64,000 bases of DNA from Malania oleifera (lineage: Eukaryota > Streptophyta > Magnoliopsida > Santalales > Ximeniaceae), in assembly GCF_029873635.1 (NCBI RefSeq), contig NC_080427.1, positions 74,307,348 to 74,371,347 on the forward strand, read 5' to 3'. The position numbers and the translations under genes were made by a program. The notes beneath the pieces are model-generated. The model was not told where the DNA came from. It did no database searches and was given only the letters and a program-made list of their open reading frames with translations. This document shows, piece by piece, positions 10,483 to 21,975 of this stretch. Numbering within the stretch: position 1 is the first letter of the stretch; every line of letters begins with the position of its first letter.

Positions 10483-11869
10483 AGTCATGCCCCGAACCCA
10501 GTAATGGGATCCAAGGGTGAATTAGTAACCTAACATGTCCCTATATCATACAAAACACCAATGATACAATAATGAATGAGGGTCCGATCTCGTGGGATTC
10601 CTATACACCCTATACACGTTCACATACATGATATATATGCAGCGGAAATTGTTCTTTCTATACATACATTGTACCATACCAAAGTCTATATAAAAGGAGT
10701 CTAGGCTCCATAATACAAAATATAAACCCGGGTGTTGCCAAAACCCAAAACGACAACCCAATATAGTCCTAGTACTTACACAAGTACTTCATGCAGTACA
10801 CCGACCACTACACTCCTAACACAAGGACGCTAATTTTAGTTACTCGAAGGACTTGAAAACATGTACGTACGATAAGGGCGAGACACCTCTCAGTAAGGAA
10901 GAATCAGGTTATATCAGTGTGTGATATATGAGTGTTATCATGATTAAAACATACACAGTTCAATACAGTTTCAGGATTTTCACAAAACAGTTCCAGTATA
11001 CCAATGATACAAAGCAATACGATTTGGTGTCGTCACACCCTTCGGCCTAAGTCGAATTGTCTAGTGGTATTTCACACCCTTCGGTAAAAGTCGGTGCCCC
11101 AGTAACCTGGCATAGCCTTAGCCCCACAACCTTGAACCAGTGCAGATATGGTGTTTTCACACCCTTCAGTTAAAATCAGCAAATCTAGTGGTATTCCGCA
11201 CTCTTCGGTAAAAGCCGGACATCAAAGCCTAGAATAATTCGGAACCTCGTTCCTATCTCATTTCATCAAAACACAACTTATGCATGTTCATATAACAATT
11301 CATTCCACACTCATTTGATAATCTAAAAATCATGATTTTCCAAAATCTAATTTAAAAAAGTCAAGGCACGGCCATCTCCATAACACATATATAACACAAT
11401 ATATATCCACGATTTTCCAACGAAACCAGAGATGCAACCTAGTGCCCCCTTTTTCCCAAAATTGTAACATGAAAATCTTGTAATTTTCACCCTTTAGATT
11501 CCCCCAAATAAGTAGTCAAAACACACATAGGACCGTGAACCACAGTTCTACCAAATCCGATTTCAAAAATAACCGATGTAAACAGAATCCCTTTACCTTT
11601 CCCCCAACAATCCAAACTCGAACTCTACGACTCCTAAACAACGAACTGAGTTGCCAAAACCTATAAATCATAGTACAAAATATACTTACAATTTCATTCC
11701 TTACAGAACTACCAAAATATAAATGAAGATTGAGCCTTACCTCGATTTTGGGTTAAATCTCGAAAATGCTCGAAACGAAGATCCATTCCAAAAATATCGA
11801 AGAGAATCCTTCCTTGATCCTTGTAGTAACGTCGAATCGTCGATTCTAACAACGTACGGCGAAGAAATC

Positions 11870-11923
<54 letters not shown>

Positions 11924-12246
11924 TTGATTACTTAGCTAAGAAGCAACCCAATGGATATTTATAGCACATTTGACTTGGCCAACCTTGTCAACGAGGCAGT
12001 GTCTTCGTCGACGAGTGAATGTAGATAGTTCATCGACGAAGCGGTGGCCTCGTCGATGAGCCTGAGATTTTTGGATTTCCCGAAACCTCTCGGATTCTCC
12101 TTATTGATGAGCACCCGCATTTCGTCACTGAATAATAGAAGGGCCCTCGTCGACGAATTCTAGCTTCATCGACGAAGCCTGCTCAATTTATCGTTTTACC
12201 CTTCTCTTATTTATTTATTCCATATATCATGATTCGGGTTCTTACA
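10483..12246 (-). repeat. Gypsy A 3' LTR
   Basis: 1,764 bp. In element orientation it runs TGTAAGAAC...GGCATGACT (the last base of CA is altered to T). Features: TCGTCGACGA palindromes between about 11995 and 12180 (exact copies at 12005-12014 and 12147-12156), a TATA box TATAAATA (minus, 11956-11963), a long GA/CT tract at about 11871-11920, and predicted splice sites (donor after 11741; exon 11597-11660). Tandem CACACCCTTCGGTAAAA-type units lie at about 11030-11215. Confidence 0.94.
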
Positions 12247-12257
12247 ACCTCCCCTCA
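12247..12257 (-). other. Gypsy A polypurine tract
   Basis: On the minus strand GAGGGGAGGT lies directly before the 3' LTR, primer for plus-strand DNA synthesis. Confidence 0.8.
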
Positions 12258-12539
12258 CAAAAATTTCATCCTCAAAATTTGAAATCTCTCATTCACGAAC
12301 TCACTCATACCACCAAACACACTCTCAACTCTAGAAAGGACCGGCGACTATTTACATCATAGCCCTATCACAATACATACACACCCTCACTTATGGTGGA
12401 GGAATACCATGGTTACATACGTAAACCGTCTCAGGAGTTCACAATAATACACACTCCCAATGATTAACCACCTATCCCAATACAATAGTAGGATAACACA
12501 TACATACTCACTGATTCGACTATCAAAACCACAACTCAG

Positions 12540-14113
12540 AACAATTGTGGATACTTCCAGCGTATCTCCGCTTCCAATTCCCAAGAAGCTTCCTCAACCT
12601 CATGATTCCGCCACAATACCTTCACTAATGATATATCCTTGGTATGTAGCTTTTAGACTTTACAGTTCAAAATCTGAACGGGTACTTCTTCGTACGCTAA
12701 AGTATCCCCAATTTCCAAGTTCTCATAACAAATAACATGCGACGGCTCCGATACATACCTCCTCAACATGAATACGTGAAACACGTCATGGATCCTTGTG
12801 AGCGTTAGGGGTAGTGCAGTCCTATAGGCTACCAGACCCACTTGCTCAAAAACCTCAAATGGTCCGATATACCTCGGGCTCAGCTTGCCCTTCTTTCCGA
12901 ATCTCATCACCCCTTTCATCGGAGCAATTCTCAGAAATACCTTACCCCCTACCTCGAATTCAAACTCAAGGCGGCGAACATCCACATAACTCTTTTGCTG
13001 ACTCTGAGCCGATCTAATCCTATCCTGGATCAAACCCACCTTCTTAGATGCCTGCTACACGAGTTTAGGTCCTAACATTTGATGTTCACCAACTTCATCC
13101 CAGTATAAAGGAGACCGATGCCTCCGTCCATATAAAGCCTCGAACGGTGCCATCCCGATACTGGCCTGGAAGCTGTTATTATAGGCAAACTCTACTAGTG
13201 GCAGAAACTGCATCCAACTACCACCGAATTTTAACACGTAAACCCATAACATATCCTCCAAGATTTGTATTGTTCTCTTCGACTGTTCATCAGTTTGGGG
13301 GTGGAACAATGTACTAAAAGTAAGCTTCATCCACAATGTTTCCTGCAAGCTCTTCCAGAAATGAGAGGTAAACCTTGGGTCTCGATCTGACACAATAGAC
13401 ATCGGTACCGCGTGCATTCTAACTATCTCATGCATGTACAAGTCTGCTAGCCTACTCAAAGGGTAGCTAACCTTCATTAGTAAAAAGTGAACAGATTTTG
13501 TCAACCTGTCCACGATTACCCAAATGGAATTCTGCTCGTAAAGCACTGGCGACAATCTGGTCACAAAGTCCATGGAAATATGCTCCCATTTGCATTCCGA
13601 AATAACTAAGGGTTGTAACAGCCATGCTGGCCTATGATGTTCAACTTTCACCTACTGACACATCAGAAACTGGTCCACAAAAGCAACCTTACTTTTCATA
13701 CCACTCCACCAGAAGGTCTTGTGCAAATCCCGATACATCTTCGTACTATCAGGATGTATCGTATATAACGAACGATGCACTTCCTCTAGAATCGTCCTTT
13801 TGATCTCATCGTCGTTTGGAACACATAGCCTAGTTCCAAACCTCAACACACCTCCTTTAGAGATGTTAAAATCTGCAACCAACCCTTGCTGCACTTTATT
13901 CACAATCTTAGTTAACTTCACGTCACTAGCTTGCACGGTTTTAATACGCTCAAATAAAGTCGGTTGGACCACCAAACTAGTAATGAAAGCCTGATGATCA
14001 CCAGATACCAACTCTATACCAAGGCTTTCTAGATCTCGTCTGATATGATGTTGAGCTACCATTGCTGATACTGTCGCATGCTCCGACTTCTGACTCAACA
14101 CATCAACCACCAC
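12540..14113 (-). pseudogene. Gypsy A integrase and chromodomain region, broken
   Basis: In minus order: a zinc-binding start (HRSLYTIHPDSTKMYRDL, with WWSGMK) above 13652, then the integrase core with [22 protein letters not shown] and the Glu region before ILEDMLWVY (13055-13651). After 13040 comes KLSPRYIGPFEV and RIHDVFHV (12653-13039), then a decayed chromodomain-like tail to about 12540. Two stop codons separate the open parts but the frame is the same. It would have inserted the element, with the chromodomain guiding it to heterochromatin. Confidence 0.88.
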
Positions 14114-15383
14114 ATTGGCTTTCCCTGGGTGATAGCTGATGGTGCAATCGTAGTCCTTAATCAGCTCAATTACAGATCATGCGTAGGGTAATTCTTCTCG
14201 TATTCCCTGAGTTGTCGAGAAGCATAAGCTATTACCTTACTTTTTTGCATAAGCACACATCCCAAACCCTTCAGAGACACGTTGCTATAGATCACAAAAC
14301 CACCATCCCTTGAAGGAATGGTCAAAACCAGAGTAATAACAATCACTGTTTCAGCTCCTAGAAACACTGCTCACAATCCTTAGTCTAAAATTTAACCCCC
14401 TTTCTGGTCAATCGTGTTAGAGGTCCAGACAATTTAGAGAATACCTCCATAAACCGACGACAATAACCCGCTAGTCCTAGGAAACTCCGAACCTTCTACA
14501 CACTCTTCGGTTTCATCCAGTCGACCACAACTTCAATCTTGCTAGGATCAATAGAGATACCGGCCTTTAGACACCACATGGCCTAAAAATGCGACCTGAT
14601 TTAACCTGAACTCACACTTCTTCAACTTGGCATACAACTTCCTCTTCCGTAGAATCTGTAGCACCAACCTCAGATGGTTTTCATGCTCTTCTGAACTCCT
14701 CGAGTATACCAAAATGTCATCGATAAATACCACTACAAACTGATCCAGGTACTCATGGAAAACCTTGTTCATCAAAACCATGAACACTGTCGGAGAATTC
14801 GTCAACGCAAAAGGCATGACTAAAAAACTCATAGTGGCCATATCTGGTTCGGAAAGCAGTCTTCGCAACATCCTTAGATCGAACCCTCACCTGATGATAC
14901 CCTGACTGTAGGTCAATCTTTGAAAAGACTTGCGTCCCCTGTAGCTAGTCAAAGAGATCATCAATACGAGGCAACGGGTAATGGTTCTTAACAGTCATCT
15001 TACTGATGTCATGGTAATCAATGCACATACACATCGAATCGTCCTTCTTCTTCACAAACAAAACTAGAGCTCCCCAGGGTGAAACTCTAGGTCGGATAAA
15101 ACCCTTGTCTGGTAACTCTTGCAACTTCTCCTTCAACTCCTTAAGTTTTGCTGGAGCCATCCAATACGGAGCTTTAGAGATCAATGCCTTGCTGGGTAGC
15201 AACTTTATCGCAAACTCCATCTCACGATCCGAAGGTAAACTAGGTAAATCTTCGAGAAACACATCTAGGAACTCGTTAATCACTCAAATATCCTCAAGCT
15301 TCAACTCATCCCACGGCGGTTCCCTCATGCAAGCTAGGTACCCCTGAAATCCGTCGAAGAGTAACCTCCTTGCCTATAATGCC
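14114..15383 (-). pseudogene. Gypsy A reverse transcriptase and RNase H, broken
   Basis: The RT entry ([37 protein letters not shown]) lies at 14945-15283. The catalytic region [15 protein letters not shown] lies in 14548-14871, where FIDD replaces the more common YIDD. An RNase H remnant ([17 protein letters not shown]) lies at 14170-14367, with the usual catalytic DAS changed to NVS. At least one frameshift separates the RT start from the FIDD segment. Confidence 0.88.
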
Positions 15384-16832
15384 GATAGGACCTAAGACGT
15401 CAAACGCACACACAATCGTACAAACTCATACTCTTGCTCCCCAAGAGGTCTGAACACTACCACCTTTCTAAGACAATCGATCACAGCATAACTGGAGGAT
15501 AACCAATCCATCCGCAGCATGACATCTAACCCAGACATGTCATATACCACAAGATTCTCCGATAGCAGTCTTCCTTTAATTACCACTGGGTAGTCTTCTA
15601 AAATCCTTCTATAGAATGATACACTCCTAGATAGTGTAGCTATAGACAATTCTTCATTCATGACTCGGGTCTTAACCCCACATAGTTTTACAAAGTTAGC
15701 AGATATAAAGGAAAGGATTGCACCCGAATAAAATAAAACCACAGCTCTATTTAAAAGTAACATCATAGTACCTGTCACCACATTCCCCGCATGCTCAGCA
15801 TCCACTAGAGTAAGCAAGTATACCCTTGTCAAAGCTGTGTTCACCTGATAAGTTCCCCAAGATACCCGATTACTTCCTCGATTTTGACTCAAAGCGGGCA
15901 TACCCCTCTTTGGTGCGTGACAATCTCGAGCCATGTGACCTGACTGGCCACAGTTGTAGCAATTACCCCCAAATGTCTGGCATTCATTGTTATGCCATTT
16001 GTGGTACTTGATACAACGATTACGCGACTCATTCACCTGAGAACCTTGATGCTCGATATTCTGTCGGTAACCTGAGCTCCTGTTCTTCTTCTTTCATGGT
16101 CCCTAGTGAGATCTAAACTGAGAATCAGAAGGTATTGGCCTCTTCTTTGGTTCCTGATCCACCTCCCGTATGCCGATCTCGATCACAGTGGCCTTATCCA
16201 CCAAAACCAAAAACTCACGGATATAAAGCATACCCACTAATCTGTGGATGTCCTTCCTCGAGCCCTTCTTGATCCTCCAAGTCTTCTCATACTCGTTTGA
16301 GATCAAACACGATGTGAAACGGGATAGTTCTATATACCGAGCAATATACCCCTGCACCGTCATATCTCCATGTGTCAGAGTAGAGAACTAATTCGCCTTT
16401 GCAACACGTGTGGAGGCTAAGAAGTATCTCTCAAAGAACACTTCTTTGAATCAGCTGTAATCTTTGTAAGGTCGGCTCTTTGCTTCTCCAGCAGATTCAC
16501 CGCAGTCCACCATCGTCCTGCCTCTCTAGACAACTGGAAGGTAGTGTAAAGGATTCTCTGCTTTTCTGTGCAGTTTAGGACCTTTAGAATCCTCTCAGTT
16601 TTCTTGAACCAGTCCTCCGTTATCATCGGATCGGGTCCTCTTGCAAACGTCGGAGGGTGCAAACGTGTGAACCTTTCGATGGTACACCCCGCAGCAGTAG
16701 GAGAGCATTCTCGTCTCCTAAAACTTTGCCCGATCTCCTGCAGAACCTGCCTCGTCAACCCTCGAGACATAGAAGGAGACTCATCGCTCGCAGTCTCCTC
16801 AGAGCCACCAAGTTATTATCCTTGGGTTCCAT
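15384..16832 (-). pseudogene. Gypsy A Gag and protease region, broken
   Basis: An ATG at 16830-16832 (minus) follows a TTTTTAG acceptor-like site but is out of frame with the gag body, which runs from 16770 (RFTRLHPPTFARGPDP, TTFQLSREAGRWW). Two zinc fingers follow: a degenerate CX10C type and CYNCGQSGHMARDC at 15920-15961. In the protease the catalytic Asp is lost (FYSGAILSFI, Tyr at about 15729). Frame changes lie between 16417 and 16363. Confidence 0.87.
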
Positions 16833-17159
16833 TCTAAAAATACAATAGGAATCTATTAGAACTCCTATGTCGTGTACAGTTAACGCAATCATTTACAACT
16901 AATCATGTTAACTACCATCTCATGGGTCTAGGTCTGCCCTATCACACCGACATGAAAATCATCAATGGTTTTTCATGACTTTACTGAAATCATCATTCCA
17001 TGAAAAACACAGAACACTGCCAACGAGTCCCTGTCTGGTAACAAAACAACCGTCGACCTACTCTACCCATTTCCTACCTCTTATACTCTAGTATGTACAC
17101 ATAGCTACGCCTAACTAAGTCTACAAGACCTAGCAACCTAGTTAGCTCTGATACCAACC
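16833..17159 (-). other. Gypsy A leader and primer binding site
   Basis: The PBS is TGGTATCAGAGC on the minus strand (17145-17156), three bases inside the 5' LTR, of initiator tRNA-Met type. The leader between PBS and gag has no gene. Confidence 0.85.
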
Positions 17160-17456
17160 TGTCATGCCCCGAACCTGGTAATAGGACCCAGGGGTGAATT
17201 AGTAACCTAACTTGTCCGGTATCATACAAAACACCAATAATACAATAATGAATGAGGGTCCAAACCTGTGGGGTTCCCATACACCCTATATATGTTCACA
17301 TTCATGACATATACACAGTGAAAATTGTTCTTTCTACACATACATTGTACCATACTATAGTCTATACAAAAGGAGTCTAAACTCCATAATACAAAACATA
17401 AACCCGAGTGTTAGCCAAAACCCAAAACGACAACCCAATATAGTCCTAGTACTTAC

Positions 17457-17529
17457 ACAAGTACTTCACGCAGTACACCGACCACTACGCTCCCAACACA
17501 AGGACGCTAGTTCCAGTTACTCAATGGAC
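17457..17529 (-). other. Gypsy A predicted leader exon 3 (73 nt)
   Basis: Minus strand: acceptor ACATGTTTTCAG before it, donor CTTGT|GTAAGTAC after it. The next acceptor-like site (TTTTTAG) ends at 16834, one base before the gag ATG. Confidence 0.5.
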
Positions 17530-18277
17530 CTGAAAACATGTACGTACGATAGGGGTGAGACACCTCTCAGTAAAGAAGAATTAGGTTGTATCGGTGTGTG
17601 GCATATGAGTGTTATCATGATATAAAACATACACAATTCAATACAGTTCCAGTATTTTGACAAAACAGTTCCAGTATACCAATGATACAAAGCAATACGA
17701 TCTGGTGACATCACACCCTTCGACCTAAGCCGGTCTGTCTGGTGGTATTTCACACCCTTTGGCAAAAGACGGTGCCCCCAGGTAACCTGGCATAGCCTAA
17801 GTCCCATAGCATTGAACCGGTGCAGATCTGGTGTTTTCACACCCTTCGGTAAAAATTGGTCTACCTAGTGGTATTGTGCACTCTTTGGCAAAAGCCAGAC
17901 ATCAAATCCTGGAACAATTTAGAACCCCTTTCCTATCTCATTTCATCAAAACACAACTCATGTATGTTTATATAACAATTCATTCCACACTCATTTGGTA
18001 ATCTAAAAATCATGATTTTCCAAAATACAGTTTAAATAAGTCAAGGCACGACCATCTCCGTAACATATATATAACACAATATACATATCCACGATTTTCC
18101 AACGAAACTAGAGATGCAACCCAATGCCCTATTTTTCCCAAAACTGTAACATGAAAATCCCATAATTTTCACCTGTTAGATGCCCTCAAATGTGTAGTCA
18201 AAATACACATAGGACTGTGAACCACAGTTCTACTGAATTCGATTTCGAAAATAATTGATATAAACAGAATCTTTTAC

Positions 18278-18341
18278 CTTTCCCCTAAAAATCCAAATCC
18301 AAACTCTACGGCTCCTAAACAGCGAACCAAGTTGCCAAAAC
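18278..18341 (-). other. Gypsy A predicted leader exon 2 (64 nt)
   Basis: Minus strand: acceptor TGATTTATAG before it, donor GAAAG|GTAAAAG after it. Exon 1 would end at 18422 (TTGAG|GTAAGG). The 3' LTR copy has the same sites and length (11597-11660). Confidence 0.55.
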
Positions 18342-18550
18342 CTATAAATCACAGTATAAAACATACTTACAATTCCATTCTCTACAGAACTACTAAAATG
18401 GAAATGAAAACCGATCCTTACCTCAATTTTGGGTTAAATCTCGAAAACGCTTGAAACGAAGATCCGTTCCACAAATCTCGAAGAGAATCCTTCCCTGATC
18501 CTCATAGTAATATTGGATCGTCGATTCTAACAATGTACGGTTAAGAAATC

Positions 18551-18618
<68 letters not shown>

Positions 18619-18941
18619 TTGATTACTTAGCTAAGAAGCAACCCAATGGATATTTATAGAACCTTTGACTTAGCCAACCTCAACGACAAGGTGACATATT
18701 CGTCGATGAGTCAATGTAGACAATTCGTCGATGAAGCGGTGGCCTCATTGACGAGCCTGAGATTTTCTGATTTCTTGAAATCTCTCGGCTTATCCTTATC
18801 GACGAGCACCCACATTTTGTCGGCGAACAATAGAAGGGCCCTCGTTGACGAATTCTGGCTTCCTCAACGAAGCCTGCTCAATTTACCATTTTACCCTTCT
18901 CTTATTTATTTATTCCATATATCACAATTCGAGTTCTTACA

Positions 18942-19200
18942 AGCACTCCATAAAGGTCGTCACCAAATGCCAGTCAAGTTGGAAGTGGCTTTTCTGGTAT
19001 AAGCCATAGAACCTCGCTATGTGGATCTAATCAATGATGCAGTAATCTACGTCAATCTCTCCATAAACTACATGCCACCCCAGTAATATAGCGGTTTTGC
19101 ATGATTTTCTAACCACGCTTGGGTAAACCGATGTTGATCGCCCAATGCCAGCACTAAATAATCGCTCGGCCCTAGATCGATGTTGCAAAGAAGAAAATGT
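18942..19200 (-). pseudogene. Plant mobile domain fragment, proximal part
   Basis: The minus strand shows DLGPSDYLVLALGDQHRF, then in another frame ARFYGLYQKSHFQLDWHL followed by VTTFMEC. These match the start of the plant mobile domain. The frame continues across Gypsy A into 10300-10482. A stop and at least one shift are present. It lies directly downstream of the MULE transposase remnant on the same strand, so it may be the C-terminal part of that transposon's protein or a neighbouring gene. Confidence 0.7.
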
Positions 19201-19359
19201 TAATACATTCCCTAACTAAATGTAATAATATAACGTAATAACATATTCTATAAAATAAGGTTAGTAATGTAAACTTCTCAATTGTTTTATATTGACATTC
19301 CTGATTTCAATTCACCTACAAATGACCTGACGTGTCAATGCAATGGGCCGGCTCCATAC

Positions 19360-20522
19360 CTAACTATGGTCTTTCTCGAACACCTTATATATGGTCTTTC
19401 TCGAACACCTTATATAATTATGTCCTTGTTCATTGCATATGCTACACATTTTCTTCTTCCTAACTTCTTTTATGTCCTTCTTATTATGTAGACATGAGGT
19501 CTTAAGATGACCTTTATGCCAAGGTAAAGTAGGATTTGCGTATTTGCCATAGAAGGTTTCAACCAATAGTCTTGGGGCCTAATCGGGTTTAAATTGGTTA
19601 CATAGGTCGCATAGTGTTTTGCTATGCTGTAGCAAGGATCAACAAACCTGACAGGATTCAACTGTGTCTCAGCATATACAACTAATAGGTGGGAGCAAGG
19701 AAAATATAAATTTTGCCACTTCATAGATGAGCATTAGCGATCTTGGATGCTCAAAGTTTGAACATTGTTTCCTTTATGTGCCCTTGTTGCACCATTGTTA
19801 TGCTGAAGGTACTTATCGATTGGTTGAACGTCATCACCCGATGTCCAATGACCATAATCTTTCCTCTTTCTATGCATAACATAATGCATGGAGTAATGCA
19901 TTCCCTCTAGCAATTACCTTACAAGTTGCCTCCTATTAGCTATTGAAATAATATGAAACATAATAAAATGTTAACTGTACAATGACTATTGTTGGTAGGC
20001 TACACACTCCTTTAAGGGGTGTTGAAACACTCCACAAGGTTAGTGGTTATGTTCCCATACCATTGTTTACCGTCATGACATTGAATCCATATATGAGGAA
20101 AGATTTGGTCAAAAAATGACCTTGCCAATTGTCCACCTTTGACAATTATTCTCTCCATCCACTTATAAAATTTTATTATTTGATGCTCCGTCCCCGTTCA
20201 TTCCACGATATGCTTTAGATTGACATTTCCGACTTTACTGTTGAAATTTCTAACCACATGATGAAGGCAAAATTAGTGGTAGGCACATGGTGGTTGCCAA
20301 TCAAGAATTCATTGCACGACATCTAGTATGCCTGCATGTCTATCTGATATTAGGCAAAGGTAATCTCTATTAGTAATAGAATGAAGGAAACAATGAAACC
20401 AATTCCATGTGTCGAAGGTCTTCCTCTTGGACAATAGCGATTGTAAGGGGAAATATTTGCCTGTTTGCATTTGGATACGTAGCAATCAGATGCTTACCTT
20501 TATACTTCCTGTACAAGTGTGT
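19360..20522 (-). pseudogene. MuDR-like (MULE) transposase remnant
   Basis: In minus order: THLYRKYKGKHLIATYPNAN (end of the DDE motif region, cut at its start by Copia D), then LISDRHAGILDVVQ, VRNFNSKVGNVNLKH, and ITTNLVECFNTPLKGV. A SWIM-like zinc finger remnant follows (CSSMKWQNLYFPCSH, one Cys lost) and a CX2CX4HX4C knuckle (CSICNEQGHNYIRC, 19405-19446). This order is the MULE transposase order. Several stops and frameshifts make it dead. The N-terminal part is absent, expected beyond the Copia D insertion. No terminal inverted repeats were found. Confidence 0.82.
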
Positions 20523-21100
20523 TGTTGTGATACAGATCGAATAATGAAGATGCACAGTATAATAAACAACAACAAGTAAATAACGCATAACTAGAATAAG
20601 AAAAACACAAATATTTATGTGGTTCAGAAAAGCCTACATACACGAAAGCAATGTCACACAAATTTCACTATGGAAATCACAATGTACACAATACACTTCT
20701 AAAAATGATCAATCTACCTTCAATATATGCCCAAAATAACATATATAGAAGTTCCTAATAGGTTTCCCTCTATTTACCCAACCACCCAACGTTCAAAAAT
20801 TCAAAATTCAAAAAAAACTGCTGCAATCCAAGTGCCTCTCGTCGAAGAACACAGGGTTTCGTTGACGAAACCAAGAAGAACCTTCTTCGACGAGTACAAG
20901 GCTTTCGTCGATGATGCCAGAAGTCTAAAATTTCCTACTCTCGGTAATTATTTATTGAAGAACTTTAGAACCTTCGTAAATGAACCTCTGTTGTCCCCTC
21001 GTCGACGAACACATGGCCTTCGTCGACGAGGCCTGCTGTTCTGCCCCCTTCATGTTTTTTTTTTCTTATCAAAATAGAAGTATAAGAAACACAAATAACA
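20523..21100 (-). repeat. Copia D 3' LTR with TCGTCGACGA palindromes
   Basis: The plus-strand ends are TGTTGTGATAC and AAATAACA, about 578 bp. The purine-rich AAGGTGGAAAT (minus, about 21101-21111) just inside is a fair polypurine tract. The left edge is set by the loss of MULE similarity and is good to a few bases. Exact TCGTCGACGA copies lie at 20999-21008 and 21020-21029, with variants from about 20838. Confidence 0.75.
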
Positions 21101-21975
21101 ATTTCCACCTTGGCGATTATCTGCCCCTTAGGAGAGTCTCGAAAAACATGATTTGCTCCACCTTGAATTTGAAAACGCTAGGTTTGGGCTTGTCTCTCTT
21201 CTATTACTTGGAGACTTGGAGTAAGTCCAAGCAATGCTTGAACTTCTTTGAAGTAACTGATTTCATCAAAATATCTGCTGCATTTTCAGACATGTGAAAT
21301 TTCTCTAACACAAGTTCACCCGAAGCAATCAATTCCCGAACCTTGTGGAACCTCACATCAGTGTGCTTGTACCTAGCATAGTATATATGATTCTTTGCAA
21401 AGTAAATGGCACCCTAACTATCACAATGCAACACCACACCATCTTGCTGTAACCGCAACTCTCTGACTAAACCAGCAAGCCATAAGGCCTCCTTTGCAAT
21501 TTTGGCAACTGCTATATATTCCGCCTTAGTCGTGGACAATGCTACTAGAGACTGTACCATGGATCTCCCATATACTAGTCCTCCTACAAGGGTAAACACA
21601 TTACCCATTGTAGACCTTCTGTCATCCATATCTCCAACATAATCTACATCAACAAACCCCATAACTGAAGGATAACCCTATTGCTTGTCGAACATGATGC
21701 CATATCCCAATGTACCCCGCAAGTATTCGAGTATCCATTTTACAGCTTCCCAATGCTGCCTTCTTGGATTAGAGAGGAACTTGCTCACCACGCTCACTAC
21801 ATGAGCTAAAAATGGTCTCGTACAATGACATACATTAAACTCCCCACAACACTAGCATTGGGGAATTTTGACATGTCCCGGATTTTCTCATCCGAAATTG
21901 GGCAATCTGCAGTAGACAACTTGAAATGATTCCCTAGAGGTGTACACACCGGTCTTGCATCAACCATGCTAAACC
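21101..21975 (-). pseudogene. Copia D RT end and RNase H, broken
   Basis: Minus order: SMVDARPVCTPLGNHFKLS near 21960, VGSLMYVI, then RNase H with GFVDVDYVGDMDDRRSTMG, ALSTTKAEYIAVA (21414-21662) and HTDVRFHKVRELI. A frameshift lies near 21810 and a stop at 21414. This is typical of the Tnt1-like Copia group. Confidence 0.87.

Larger units (their letters stand above)
10483..18941 (-). mobile_element. Gypsy A: full-length chromovirus (Tekay-like), minus strand
   Basis: Direct LTRs lie at 10483-12246 and 17160-18941. The exact 5-bp target duplication AGCAC flanks the element (10478-10482 and 18942-18946). Internal order on the minus strand is PBS, gag with zinc knuckles, protease, RT, RNase H, integrase, then an SH3-like and chromodomain region: the Gypsy order. 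All coding parts carry stops or shifts. It is inserted in a plant mobile domain sequence. Confidence 0.95.
17160..18941 (-). repeat. Gypsy A 5' LTR
   Basis: 1,782 bp, TG...CA. Same plan as the other copy: palindrome array about 18690-18870, TATAAATA (minus) at 18651-18658, a long GA/CT tract at about 18551-18617, and predicted donor, exon 2, exon 3 and hairpin box (17555-17570). Confidence 0.94.

Noticed and set aside
18646..19002. 118-codon plus-strand frame near the Gypsy A LTR edge
   Set aside because: It runs across the LTR boundary and the opposite-strand mobile domain; it is a chance frame including the palindrome array.
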